Source of the DNA: Saccharomycopsis fibuligera x Saccharomycopsis cf. fibuligera
Taxonomy: Eukaryota; Ascomycota; Saccharomycetes; Ascoideales; Saccharomycopsidaceae
Assembly: GCA_001936135.1 (NCBI GenBank)
Contig: CP012816.1
Span: forward strand, 4,151,501 to 4,215,500
Length of the DNA: 64,000 nucleotides
Direction: 5' to 3'
The notes below the pieces were generated by a model that saw only the letters and a program-made list of their open reading frames with translations, made no database searches and was not told the origin of the DNA. A program made the translations under genes and the position numbers. This document shows positions 21,219-31,923 of the stretch, in pieces; position 1 is the stretch's first letter; every line of letters begins with the position of its first letter.

Positions 21219-23727
21219 CTAAACTCGTAGCACTAGCTTACCTCCACAATACACACATCGTGACATTGCCTCCATCATTGACAGCAAAATTCTTGAGCTC
21301 TTCAAGCTCTGCTTGCTGCTATGAGGTCCACTGTTTGATATGCTGCCGCTGTCAAGGTACTTAGTCTCACAAACTTCACAATGTCGTACCTTGGGTTCCA
21401 ACAACGGCAAAAGAGACATTCCACATCGTTGCCATTTAATACCGTTAGTTGATTCGATATCCTTATAGCTGGAGTTTTTATTAATGTTATAATTGAAACC
21501 AAGCTTAGCGGCACCATTAAGCACAGGCAATTCCAAAAGACAATCTTGATTTAGTTGATTAGAATAACCGTTTTTATCGTCTTCTTCTTTGTCATCGTTA
21601 TTCAAGGATTTTCGAATTGATAACATATTCAAGTGAATAGCCTCATCGAATACATTATCAAGTTTATTTGCCAATTGTCTCTGCTGCTGAGCTTGTTCAA
21701 TAACAGCAAGCACAATATCACTAATGTGTTCAATAATCTTATTATGAAATAATCGATGATATTTTTCGTACACTACTAAATTGTGTTCATATTTCTGTCT
21801 AGCCTGCTCCTTTTGATATTCAGTGACATCCATTACCTTCATAAAACTCTGCAACTTTTGTTGTTTTGGAGCGGTGAAAAGTAAATAAAAAAGTTGAGTT
21901 TCAGCAAAAAGCGGATTTGTTTCCAAAAATTGTTTTAAGGCTTGTGTAAGAATCACAAATGGATCATAATTATATTGCTTTTTGTTTTTTGAAGATTTGC
22001 TGTTGTTTACTACTGTACTAGCTATATCGGTTTTGACTTTGGTGATAATTTCCTTCGTAGCCATTTTATAATTCAACAACTTTTCAATCTCCTCTCTGTA
22101 AGTTGCTTCCAAAAATCCATTATCAAATCCATTTTTCTTTGCGAAATAGCTTCGTAGCACTGCTTTTTCGAGTATCCAGTTGGCAGTACTGCACTGTCTG
22201 GTTGTCCAACCTTGAATGTCCACAATCTTATCTTTACTGAGTGCTTCATTGTCTGAGCTACTATAATTTGCCTTTTTTTCAGACAATGGTAAGAAATTTA
22301 AATAAGTGACTATATGGTTCAGCTGGCTATGATGCACACTTAGATAGTTGATTTTTTGCAAATGCACCGCCATTACATCGCCAAGGGGGCTTTCACAAAA
22401 TCCAGAGATCTTGAGCAATATCTTAGTTCCATTTTTGCTGCCATTACCATTATCGCTTCCAAAATCATTTTGATTCCCATTACCGTTAACATGATCCATT
22501 CTGCGTGTCACATTTTTAAGATAATTGTGCAAAATAGGATATGCATCCTCACCCAGCTTCACTGAATCATCAACAATTATACTAGTTTCTTTATTTACCA
22601 GAAGACCAAAAATAGCATCGTTACCATTATTGGCAAAATCAGCAACATCAAAAACCACAGTGATGTTTAAAAATTTAGTATTTTCATCTAATATAATACT
22701 GTATGAACCATATTCTGGAAGTTCATAAGTAGCGTGTTGACCACTATTTAAAAAGTACACTTCAATGGCAAAAGCAGACCCAGTAACCACTATAGATCCA
22801 TGGGTTTTAGACTCAAACAATCTTAGTATTGATAATGCTTCTCTCAGAGGTCCGCGTACTTGTGAAGTGGTGCCAACGAAATGCAACTCAGTGGTAGGCT
22901 CATTCTCTTTAGATTTGATTTTCACTGCTTGTACCGTAGCAGTACTAATTGAGTTATCACTTAGACTATATATTATAGTGCTTTGTGGTATGCCTTTATT
23001 CAGCGATTTCCATCGAGTCCACAAAAGGTCAAGTACTGCTTTTGACTTGTCTGTTGTTTTTATTGGAGATGTGCCAGTGTTCTGAGCTGCTTCTGCCGCC
23101 GATGGAGCTGGTGACTCAGTTGTTTCTCTTCTTGTTTTCGGCCTTGATTTGGGTACTGATTCTTTTAGTTCTGCTTTCTTTTCCAGAGTTGTTGTGCCGT
23201 TCGTATTCAAATTCACATTTACATTTATCTTACCAAAACTTTGAATTCCTCCTTGTTCATTAATGTTCAATATCATAATCTCACCAGATTCTAACCCAAT
23301 AGCGAATGGCCTCAAATGACCAAGTCCCAACCCAGCATCAGCGCCAGTCTTGGTAACATCATTCCAAGCGAAGGAATGAATTCTAAGTTTTTGTGCCTCA
23401 GATTCACAAAGTCTCTCTTTAGTTTGATCCTCGATAGTAAAGTATAACAACATTTCAAAAATGTTATAAAGAGGGAACCACATTGACCCTTCGAGAGTGG
23501 CTTGTTCGCTATATATCACGACATTCAAGTCACTAGTCATAAGAGCAAGTAAACATGACAATGGCGATGCAGAGGAAGCAGCTGTTGATGTTAGAAAGGA
23601 AGAGCCTGGTGATAGCGCTGAAGTGGCTGAAACACCAGGTGAAGTCGACTTATTAGCGAGTTTTTGAGGACGTGAAGAAACATTGTCTTCTTCCTCTTCC
23701 TCTTCCTCTTCTTGCTTTTCCTCCTCC

Positions 23728-23762
<35 letters not shown>

Positions 23763-24311
23763 TTCTTCTTCTTCTTCTTCTTCTTCTTCTTCTTTATCTA
23801 CTTGCATTTCTTCATCATCATCTTTTTCTTGTTTTGATCTTTCTTCTTGCTCTTCTTGACTATCGGAGAGCCCGATATCAATATCAATAGCATACTTCAC
23901 TGCGTTTTTAACTCTACGAGTCTTTCTTGGTGTCCTCTGGTGTTGCAGCTCACCATTGATTGATTGTTCTTCGATAGAGTCTATGGCCGCTGTTGATGCA
24001 CTTGGAGATAATAATGGCTGATATCCCATCGGTGACCAATACACTGCTTTTGTAATAGCATCAGTGAAGTATGTCCCACTAGTATATTTCTCATCCCCCG
24101 AAGCCAAACTCATCATTAATGGAGTGAAAAGCGGTTTTGTCTGTACTATGTTAACATTGTTATCAAATGATGCATTGATGGAGTTCGCCTGTTTTAGAGA
24201 GATCACCGTTGCATTATCATCACTAGCAAGGGCTAATTTGCCAGCTGCTGACCAGGCAAAATTGTTACGAAGGTAATGTACATTGACCTTTTTCACCTCA
24301 ATGTCCCTCAT
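21219..24311 (-). CDS. TFC8: TFIIIC subunit of the TFIIIC90/Tfc8 type with C-terminal zinc-binding domain
   Basis: This is probably the subunit of RNA polymerase III factor TFIIIC equivalent to human TFIIIC90. I chose the first ATG at 24311 (1030 aa); the open frame before it starts at a TTG. The N-terminal half looks like a WD-type propeller (NNFAWSAAGKLALASDDN, then AITKAVYWSPMGYQPL). A Glu run of about 40 residues from a CTT-type repeat interrupts it near residues 180-220, followed by LLALMTSDLNVVIYSEQA and IRIHSFAWNDVTK-like strands. The C-terminus has a Cys-rich zinc site: WQRCGMSLLPLLE, HCEVCETKYLDSG and CVYCGGKL, as in the zf-TFIIIC domain. The middle third is helical. The 3' neighbour BRF1 encodes another Pol III initiation factor on the same strand. 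The symbol is tentative. Confidence 0.7.
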
Positions 24312-25027
24312 TGCGTTTTGCGAAGGAGTTATTAATTGAGAACAGTTCTTTGGCTTGGTCAACCAGTCTATCAGCTATTGAATTATTTTATGTTTTTGTC
24401 TCTCACTCTGTTTATATATTTTCGCGTTCATTGTTTTTTAGTACTGGTATTATTTTTCGCGATGTTGACGATGCTCACAGTGTGGTTGCGAGCCAGGAAA
24501 AGCTAATACATAGACTCAAAAGCTTCGCAAAAAGCACTTAAGTTATACGAGTTCTTTAATAATCATGATAGATTGAGATAAACCCTATTAATGTAATTGG
24601 TGAAAGAACGTGCTAGGGATTGACTTATGTATTGCAGCGATTTAAGATTACCATGTTATAGAAATCTTACAATAATACGCTACGGACTGAATAAACAAAA
24701 ACTATACAATTGATCATTTAGAAGTCCACCTTTTCGAAACAAAACTTGTTAATTTATTAAAAAAAACAAAAACAAAAACAAAAAAAAACAGGGGAAACAA
24801 AACCGACAGAAAAAAAGGATATATTTGCAAAATTAAATACCCTGTCTAGAGACAAAACACCCAAAAAATAAATGCTAAAGAATTAAAATTATAGAAAACT
24901 TCGAGTAAATTGTAAAATAGTTACAGAAAAAATAGAAATATAAATGCAGAAAAAAAAACTTAATGGAATATAAGAATAGATTGATGAATAAAGACAACCA
25001 AAAGAAATAAACTAATAAAATAATTCG
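24312..25027. other. AT-rich region between BRF1 3' end and TFIIIC subunit start
   Basis: This 716-bp stretch must hold the TFIIIC subunit promoter and the BRF1 3' region. It contains an A-rich interrupted run (about 24755-24795). No coding sequence is seen. Confidence 0.4.
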
Positions 25028-26860
25028 TCACTCATTAAAAAGATTTAAGTCGTCGATTTTCAGATAATTCAACTTAGTCGATGGTTTGGCTCTTATCACA
25101 GGCACTGAACCAGGAATCTTAAATCCTTCAGATTTTTCGCCAAGTTGTTTAATAGCCCCGTTAATAGCCCTATTAGTAGCATCATTAGCAGCGTCATCCA
25201 TAATTCCTGCAAATTCAGTACCACTGACTCCACCATGATGTCCTTGACCATTCGTATTTCTTCTTTTTCTTCTTGTTGGCTTGGAAGTATGTCCTGAAAG
25301 TTCATCTGATTCTTGCTTTAGCTTTTTCTCTGCCATCTCGAGCAAGTAATCAGCATTCAAATTAACAAAAATACGTTCTTTCAAAAGAGATTCCTCTTCA
25401 GTCAAGATAAAATCATCCAACTCATCATCATCAATGTCACTGAATGTTTCACCATCAGGAACTGTGGCGAGCACATCGCTAGATGTTGGTAAATTCGCCA
25501 CCAAATTACGCGGTCTATTGGCATCAATAATTTTGAGCTGTTCTTCTTCTCGCTGATTAGGAATATCAGGCCCATCAACCTCAGCATCATCATCTTCAAA
25601 ATCTGACATATTCCTTAAAAGTTCAAAGTACCTGTTATTTGCATTTGAATTTTGATTAGTGTTGCTACTTGTCCCTTCACCCTTGGCTTTCCATTCGCTA
25701 TTTTCATCATCTTCATCATCATCTTCATCATCATCTTCGCTGTCAGTACTTACTTTCCCATTACCATTAATTGTACTCTTCTCTTGTTCCTCCGGACTCT
25801 TCTTTATCACTTTCCTCTTCTTTTTTGGTTGATTATCTTCAGTAATAGCTTTCACTGCACTCATGATATTTCTGATCTCATCTTTAATTTGGCTACCGGA
25901 GACTTCCACATTGAGCACTCTAGTGATCAAACTGACCCCAACTTTCGACAATCTCTTATTTTTCTTACCTAATGCGGTTAAAGTCTTATTTCGGCCTTTA
26001 AGGTATGCTGGCGGTAGGGAATTTTCAATCTCCTTGTTTTCTGTATTTCTAAATTCGTTAATGGACATACTACTAGATTTCGTTTTTTTGAACTCATTTA
26101 ATCTTTTTTGTAACGTATCTTCACCGACATGAGCCAACGCCACTATCTCTTCATGAGATCTTCTAAAATTGTTCATTCTTGCTGCTAACAAGACACAAGC
26201 ACCAGCAATCCCTGCTGGACGACGACCTTCATATATCCAATCATACGACATTCTCTGGGCCAATTTAGTAGCGTCTCTAATGACTTTAATTTTAGCACCT
26301 CCAAAATTCAACTTATCAGCAAAATGCTGAATAAACAAGCTAGGATCAGCCAAAGGCAATGAGGTAACATTGAGTGCCTTGACCATTTTGAGAAAAGTGG
26401 AACCGATACTAAAGACACTCACTTGAAGCTTCGATGAGAAATTGATCAACATATGATGTGTTTTTTCTTTACGACAAGCGATATACAAGCATGAAGCAAT
26501 GACATTTTGAGATTTGCGCCCCTTAACAAAATTCATGGTTAATGCCAAATTGTACCATTTGTGAGCCGCTTCAGCGATATGGGAGGGGACGCCTAAAGCG
26601 CTGGCAAGAGCATTGATTTTCCGTTTGGCGTTTTGCAAAGTTAATTCTCTTGATTTAAGTGAAGAACTAGCAGAAGTTTGATCATGTCTGATAAAAGAAC
26701 CATTAACTGTGGCTGCACCACTTGAACTTTCACCGAATTGTAATTCAGAAACAATGGGGTTCTCTTCTGCCACTCGCCCACAGTTCTCACAGGACAAATC
26801 ACTGACAGCGTTCTTGATGTCTCTGCGGAACTTGGTATGCCCACAAGTTTTACACTTCAT
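25028..26860 (-). CDS. BRF1: TFIIIB subunit Brf1
   Basis: Brf1 is the TFIIB-related component of TFIIIB that recruits RNA polymerase III to tRNA and 5S genes. The product is 610 aa. It begins with a zinc ribbon (C3, C6, C24, C27). Two cyclin-like repeats follow (about 85-270), with GRKSQNVIASCLYIACRKEKTHHMLINF, SIGSTFLKMVKAL, LPLADPSLFIQHFADKL and EGRRPAGIAGAC, all strongly conserved. The C-terminal half holds the Brf1 homology block that clamps TBP and Bdp1 (MSDFEDDDAEVDGPDI, then DDELDDFILTEEE), after an acidic DEDDDEDDE insert. Length matches the family (about 596 aa). It lies immediately 3' of, and on the same strand as, a second Pol III factor gene. A CACGTGA box and a T10A10 palindrome lie 190-230 bp upstream. 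Confidence 0.97.
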   Translation of the reverse strand: MKCKTCGHTKFRRDIKNAVSDLSCENCGRVAEENPIVSELQFGESSSGAATVNGSFIRHDQTSASSSLKSRELTLQNAKRKINALASALGVPSHIAEAAHKWYNLALTMNFVKGRKSQNVIASCLYIACRKEKTHHMLINFSSKLQVSVFSIGSTFLKMVKALNVTSLPLADPSLFIQHFADKLNFGGAKIKVIRDATKLAQRMSYDWIYEGRRPAGIAGACVLLAARMNNFRRSHEEIVALAHVGEDTLQKRLNEFKKTKSSSMSINEFRNTENKEIENSLPPAYLKGRNKTLTALGKKNKRLSKVGVSLITRVLNVEVSGSQIKDEIRNIMSAVKAITEDNQPKKKRKVIKKSPEEQEKSTINGNGKVSTDSEDDDEDDDEDDENSEWKAKGEGTSSNTNQNSNANNRYFELLRNMSDFEDDDAEVDGPDIPNQREEEQLKIIDANRPRNLVANLPTSSDVLATVPDGETFSDIDDDELDDFILTEEESLLKERIFVNLNADYLLEMAEKKLKQESDELSGHTSKPTRRKRRNTNGQGHHGGVSGTEFAGIMDDAANDATNRAINGAIKQLGEKSEGFKIPGSVPVIRAKPSTKLNYLKIDDLNLFNE

Positions 26861-27732
26861 GATGATATTTTGCTACTAATTGCGGTTTCAATTTTTTTCT
26901 CCTTATTTCTTTTTTTATCTATCGAAATGTAGCGTGGAGCGGTTATAGACACAAGTATGATGCGGATATTCAACAAAAGGGAAACAGAGTTAAAACAAAG
27001 ATCAATTAACCACACAGAGAAAACAAGAATGAGCGAAAGTAAAAAACGTTTTTTTTTTAAAAAAAAAACAGAGAAAAAGGCGCGTGCACGTGAAGAAATA
27101 TTTCTGTTTTGGTGGTTTCCAATGCTCTAGACAATCGCAATTTTATAATTTCAAGAAATGCCACGAGGAAGTTCACGTTCTTTTGTCTTTGAGTGAAGCA
27201 GAGCAAGGGTAGGCAGATTGATGGTGCGCATTCTATTGCTAAAACGAATAATGGTAGTGGTTAGCGGTGCGCAGTGGATGTGCAGATAATGACAATTAGT
27301 GTGGATGATAGCTTAGAATAGCAGTTATTGTGATCAATGCAAGTCGGCACACAGGAACCGGTGATGAGCTCGCTAGGAACGACCAAAAGTACCAGATGAT
27401 GCTGGCGATCCAAAAAATTTTAGCGGCCCTATAGCACTTCGGTTTGTCATCACATCAAGTTTTCAATATAGCATGCCTAAGAAACATTACTGTCATAACG
27501 ACGGGCTAACGTTGAAGTATGGATCTACATATCATAATCTTGTAAAATAGATGATTAAATCTAAGCCTAGAGAAATAACATTATTTATGAGTAAGACACA
27601 CATATAACTTTACAAACTCCTTACAAACACTTTCATAGAAAAGAACTAAATTAGAACATCGTTATTATTTGGTTAAAAAAAGGAAAAGAAGATAAAATAA
27701 ATAAGACAGTGCAGGACAAAACTTTATTTAAA
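26861..27732. other. Intergenic region between RPL2 3' end and BRF1 start
   Basis: This holds the BRF1 promoter: CACGTG at 27087-27092 and a perfect GT10A10C palindrome at 27048-27069. The segment 27170-27480 is more GC-rich than its surroundings but shows no tRNA signature or open frame. A GTGATGA C-box-like word at 27361-27367 lacks a following CTGA D box. Confidence 0.4.
27048..27069. repeat. Perfect 22-bp palindrome of T10A10 upstream of BRF1
   Basis: G, ten T, ten A, C form an exact inverted repeat. Such poly(dA:dT) tracts exclude nucleosomes and mark yeast promoters. Confidence 0.6.
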
Positions 27733-29028
27733 TTAATCTTGAGTTTTTTGAGTACCACGCAACAAACCAGTTCTTCTAGCGGCAATAAGACCGGCTTTTT
27801 GACCGGAAACAGCACCTCTAGAGATGGTGGAGGCTTTACCAATATGTTGATGGTTACCACCACCGTGAGGGTGATCAACTGGATTCATGGCAACACCTCT
27901 AGTCTTTGGCCATGAGTTTCTCTTAACCTTGAATTTGTGGAATGCTCTACCGGCCTTCAACAATGGTTTGTCGATTCTACCACCACCAGCAACGATACCA
28001 ATGACACCTCTAGCATTAGATGGCAAGATTTTCTTAGCACCAGATGGCAACTTAACTCTGGTTTTACCTTCTTCCAAGTTGTGGCCAATAACGGTAACAT
28101 AGTTACCGGAGGTTCTACCCAAAGCACCTCTGTCACCTGGTTTTTCTTCAACGTTGGAAACGATGGTACCTTCTGGAACAGAAGACAATGGCAAAACGTT
28201 ACCAATGTTCAAAGAAGCTTTCTTACCAGCGTAAATGAATTGACCAGTGTAGATACCTTCGTTAGCAATGAAGGTTTCTTCTCTCAACTTGTACTTGTAT
28301 GGGTCTCTGAAAGAAACTCTGGCCAATGGGGCACCACGACCTGGGTCATGGATAATTTGCTTGACAACACCACGAATGTAACCGTGCTTTTCAGCATAGT
28401 CCAAGGTTCTCAACTTGGCGGCACCTTTTCTCAATCTGGTGTGGGCGGTGAAAATGGAACCAGCACCTTTTCTTTGGTTTCTAATAACTCTACCTATTTG
28501 TTTGTTAGTATACTATTGCACTATTTGAATTACTTGGAAGTATTTTAGCCCAAAATCTGAAATCCATCAATGATTCGGTGATTGGCTGTTGTTCATTAAA
28601 GTGTGTTTGCTGTTCTGACACTTAAACATATATCTCGTACTGGTGCATCAGGCACGCACGCACGCAGACTCTATTGAAAGTGATCATAGAAAAATTTTCT
28701 ATGCTTACAGGTTGGTGACTTTTTTGAGATATAAATGAGAATTCTGAGTAGTTGCTTTGACTGCAGTATTCAAACTTTCAGATATAATGGTTTTGAAGCG
28801 CAATATTTTAATACATTGATTATCATTATTACTGTGCTATCTGTGCAATAAGCTACTAAAAAATTTTTCATGGTTCGTGAAAGTTGCAATGCCGATGATG
28901 ACGATTTTCATGTTGGTTCATATATTATGATATAATGCACTTTGTAATGATATTTGAATATACCGAATCACTTTGAATGCAACGAATTTCCAACTGGCAT
29001 GAGCTATATCCTAGATAAACATACCCAT
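27733..29028 (-). CDS. RPL2: 60S ribosomal protein uL2 (Rpl2), spliced
   Basis: This protein lies near the peptidyl-transferase centre of the large subunit. The gene is join(complement 29025-29028, complement 27733-28493). Exon 1 is only ATGG, the same arrangement as in S. cerevisiae RPL2A/B. Exon 2 begins GTAGAGTTATTAG, giving M-G-R-V-I-R-N-Q-R. The two exons total 765 nt, 254 aa, exactly the usual length. Family blocks are [76 protein letters not shown] (the conserved catalytic-region loop) and RRTGLLRGT. No CTG codon is used. It is divergent from QCR6 across 694 bp containing two Cbf1-type sites. A long antisense open frame over exon 2 is a shadow. Confidence 0.97.
28494..29024 (-). other. 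Intron of RPL2 (531 nt)
   Basis: The 5' splice site is GTATGT, directly after ATGG. The branch point TACTAAC is at 28510-28504 (minus strand), and the 3' site AAATAG ends at 28494. Branch adenosine to splice site is only 11 nt. No complete C/D box pair was seen inside, so I do not call an intronic snoRNA. Confidence 0.93.
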
Positions 29029-29722
29029 TTTTGGCTAATTTTTGTTTATCTTCTGGTGGAAGGGACAAGTTCTAGAGGTATTAACAGTAGTATAAATGAG
29101 AAAGAGACGACAAAAATTAAAGGAAAAAAGCAGTCTGGGGTGGATGGTGGTGGATTGGGTTGTGGGCCAAGGTGAAAATTTCCTGTGGGCGCGGTGTGGT
29201 TCGGAGCGATGTTGCTCAAGGTGGTGGGCACTAGTGCAGCTGGGAGTGTCGTTCTCGTGTGTTTTTCTCTCATTCTGGCACTTCTGTGGTGCGCGCAGCA
29301 AAACTCGCTGCTTTTAAGAAGAAAATCACGATTTCTGCAGATGCGTCAAACAGTCATGTGATCTCAAAATTCCCAGTCACGCTACATAAAAGTCAGCTGC
29401 TTAGCACATGAATAATATCGGGGCTATAAAAAGCCCTTTTTAATCTGTCGATCACCAAAGATCCATAAGAATGGTCTATGGAAACTGAAAAATCATGTGA
29501 CTATGGTTTCAGCCAATGGAATTTATGATGATTACAACAGTGCAAGGTGCTCAAGAATGCCAACTGCGAATGAAGAAAAAAAAGAGAGAAAGACCGCTAG
29601 TGATATTAGACATTGGTTATACTATTACCACCTCCATCTCCATCTATACCAAAATACAACCTGCTTTTGCGGTCTCCCACCAACCCACTTAACTCCATTC
29701 AATACCAGTTCTATCTTTAAAA
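29029..29722. promoter_or_regulatory. Divergent RPL2-QCR6 promoter with two Cbf1-type sites and a CCAAT box
   Basis: TCATGTGA occurs at 29354-29361 and 29493-29500; read on the minus strand both fit the Cbf1 consensus RTCACATGA. A CCAAT box (Hap complex type) is at 29513-29517, 206 bp before QCR6, fitting a respiratory gene. A TATAAAA word lies at 29425-29431 inside a small inverted repeat (GGGCT/AGCCC). The sharing of elements between the two genes is inference. Confidence 0.55.
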
Positions 29723-30509
29723 ATGGCTTTCTTTGAGGATTTGTTGGCTTCTGTGCTCCCAACTGTGTCATACGCAGACTCTGAAGTACGTACTAAACAT
29801 CCTATTAATCGTGTTATTTAATAAATACACTACTATCATTGGAATAGTGTGCAGCGCAGTACTCGAGAAATTATCTACTTGTTACATTCCGGCCATAGAT
29901 TATCATTGGCGTATTGATAACTTTGTATATGATTTTCTGTTTTCATTATTATCCATTGAAGGTCAAGCTTATAGTCCCATTTATCACTTTTGAAATTCAG
30001 TAATGTGCATATCTGATACTGCGTTTCTTGGTTTTTGTTTAGCCTTACTCACAAACTGTCTGCACATTACTTCAAGCTATCTTTTCCATGCAAATTAATT
30101 TCCTCACATACGTAAAGCATTTACTAACTAATACTTATAGGAAGAAGAAGAAGAACAAGTTGAAGAATCTTCCGAAGAATCCCAAGAATCTGAAGAAGGT
30201 AACAGCGAAGATGCTGAAGAAGGCGGTGATGACGATGAAGAAGAAGAAGAAGATGACGACGATGAAGATGAAGATGAAGAAGAAGAAGTTGACCCATATG
30301 ACAAGTTGAGAGACGAATGCTCTAAGACTGGTGAATGTGTTAAATACGTTCACCATTACCAGGAATGTGTTGAAAGAGTCACTAAAGCTCAAGAAGACCC
30401 TGGTTATGCTGAACTTGAATACAAAGAAGACTGTGTTGAAGAATTCTTCCACTTGCAACACTGCCTTAACGACTGTGCTGCCCCAAGATTGTTTTACAAA
30501 TTGAAGTAA
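29723..30509 (+). CDS. QCR6: Ubiquinol-cytochrome c reductase hinge subunit Qcr6, spliced
   Basis: Qcr6 is the acidic hinge protein of mitochondrial complex III that helps dock cytochrome c. The gene is join(29723-29785, 30141-30509), 143 aa (S. cerevisiae 147). Exon 1 encodes MAFFEDLLASVLPTVSYADS plus E. Exon 2 opens with a long acidic stretch of Glu and Asp. The folded domain YDKLRDECSKTGECVKYVHH, YQECVERVTKAQ, DCVEEFFHLQHCLNDCAAP follows, with the paired cysteines of the hinge family. The frame is continuous across the junction. An AT-rich uncoded gap between the two coding parts and the splice signals make the intron clear. A CCAAT box lies upstream. Confidence 0.95.
29786..30140 (+). other. 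Intron of QCR6 (355 nt) with GTACGT donor
   Basis: The donor is GTACGT rather than the usual GTATGT. The branch point TACTAAC is at 30122-30128 and the acceptor TTATAG ends at 30140, 13 nt after the branch adenosine. Confidence 0.9.
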
Positions 30510-31923
30510 GCATGTAAATTTTAAAATTGAATAAGCAATTAATCGATAGCTTTTGTTTTTTAATTTGCATTTTCATGTTCAAACAAAAAAACGAATAGAT
30601 TAAAAAACATTGAGAAATGATGCACAACTTGGACATACATCACCTTGTCATTTTTTTTTTTTAATTTATTCCAAGCGAAAAAAAAGTACAAAGAACAAAA
30701 ACCAAAACCAATCATTTCAAAAGTCCTGAAAACAGCAATTTAATTACTTTGGATCAAGACTATTTTTTTTTTTTTTGCCAAAATGTTACTGTTATACAAT
30801 TGTATTCATTTCAATTGTTGCCAGTATTGTTAATTAGGATCATCAAAAATAAATTCAATATCAACAGTAAATGATTATAAAGACACAACAAATGGTCATC
30901 AAAACAAAAAAGAGCAGTGTGCTGCTGGTATTTTCAATCACTAATATTTTTATCATTTTTTTTTCATCATATATTTATCTCTTTATTTTTTGTTATCTCA
31001 TTTTGTCTTAATTTCTTTCTTATCTTTCACTCTTGTCCATTATACGGCTTATTGTATCAACATTCAATAAATACAGCTCACGAATTTGTCATCCAAGATG
31101 TTTCTAATTTTTTTTAAAAAAATTTTTCGCTAAAATCGTTCTACAAAGGTCAAGTGAGGTTGCGGGGAGATTGTTTGTAGACTGTAGGTTACATGTACAG
31201 CATCGGGTTATCGCAGCATCGCAGTTCCTGTTGTAATATAATTTGAAGTATTACATGTATATAACAACCAAAACTGTCACTACTTACGAGCTCTTACATG
31301 GTGAATAGCTACTCCTGCGCTCAAAACCACGCCAGAAACACGGTTTGTATTTTGCTAGAAACTTCCATGGCATATGTATATATCACGTGACATATATTTA
31401 ATGTAACAAACCGTGTGGCGAGAATCGAATACACTGACGTTGGGCTCTCTGATGGAGGACGGATAGCTGGCAAATGGCACTTTGATTGGCACAGCGCTGT
31501 AACTGCAGCGCTAAGAACGGGCATTCGTGTGCCATATGCCAGCAAGAATTTTTCCCTTTCCCGTTGCTGTTGTTTTCTCTTCTTTTCCCTTTTTTTTTCC
31601 TTTCTATTCTAAAATATCAATCAATTGTTTCAATTAAAAAGACACCTGTCACAAGTTAAAATAAAAAGGTTCAATCCAGTTAAATTTTTTAAAAAAACAA
31701 AAAAAGCAAAACAAGGGAAAGTAAAAAAGGAAAACTTTCACAACAGTTTAATCCAGGATAAATTATACTTACCCAAAGAAAAAACCGAGAAATAATCAAC
31801 TCAAGTAGCTAAAATTTACGCGCCTGTTAAATTACCAAACAAATCAATTCTTCTTCACAATAGTGTTAAACTTAATTACTACTCAGAAAAGTTAAATTTA
31901 TATTATAACTAAAAATATCGAAA
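30510..31923. other. Intergenic region between QCR6 and the RRM gene, with palindromic promoter elements
   Basis: The first 600 bp are AT-rich with several T and A runs and show no gene. The second half is the RRM gene's upstream region, with a TCACGTGA palindrome (31383-31390), a spaced inverted repeat (31330-31420) and ACAGCGCTGT (31491-31500). Short open frames here have random composition. Confidence 0.45.
31330..31420. repeat. Spaced inverted repeat around a TCACGTGA site
   Basis: ACACGGTTTGT (31338-31348) is matched by ACAAACCGTGT (31406-31416). The pairing extends outwards as CGCCA (31330-31334) with TGGCG (31416-31420) after a 3-nt bulge. The loop of about 57 nt contains TCACGTGA at 31383-31390. 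Confidence 0.6.

Noticed and set aside
27361-27460. C/D snoRNA candidate starting with GTGATGA
   Set aside because: No CTGA D box or terminal stem follows within about 100 nt.
27937-28548. 203-codon open frame antisense to RPL2
   Set aside because: It overlaps the whole conserved exon 2 on the other strand and has shadow composition; it arises from biased codon use of RPL2.
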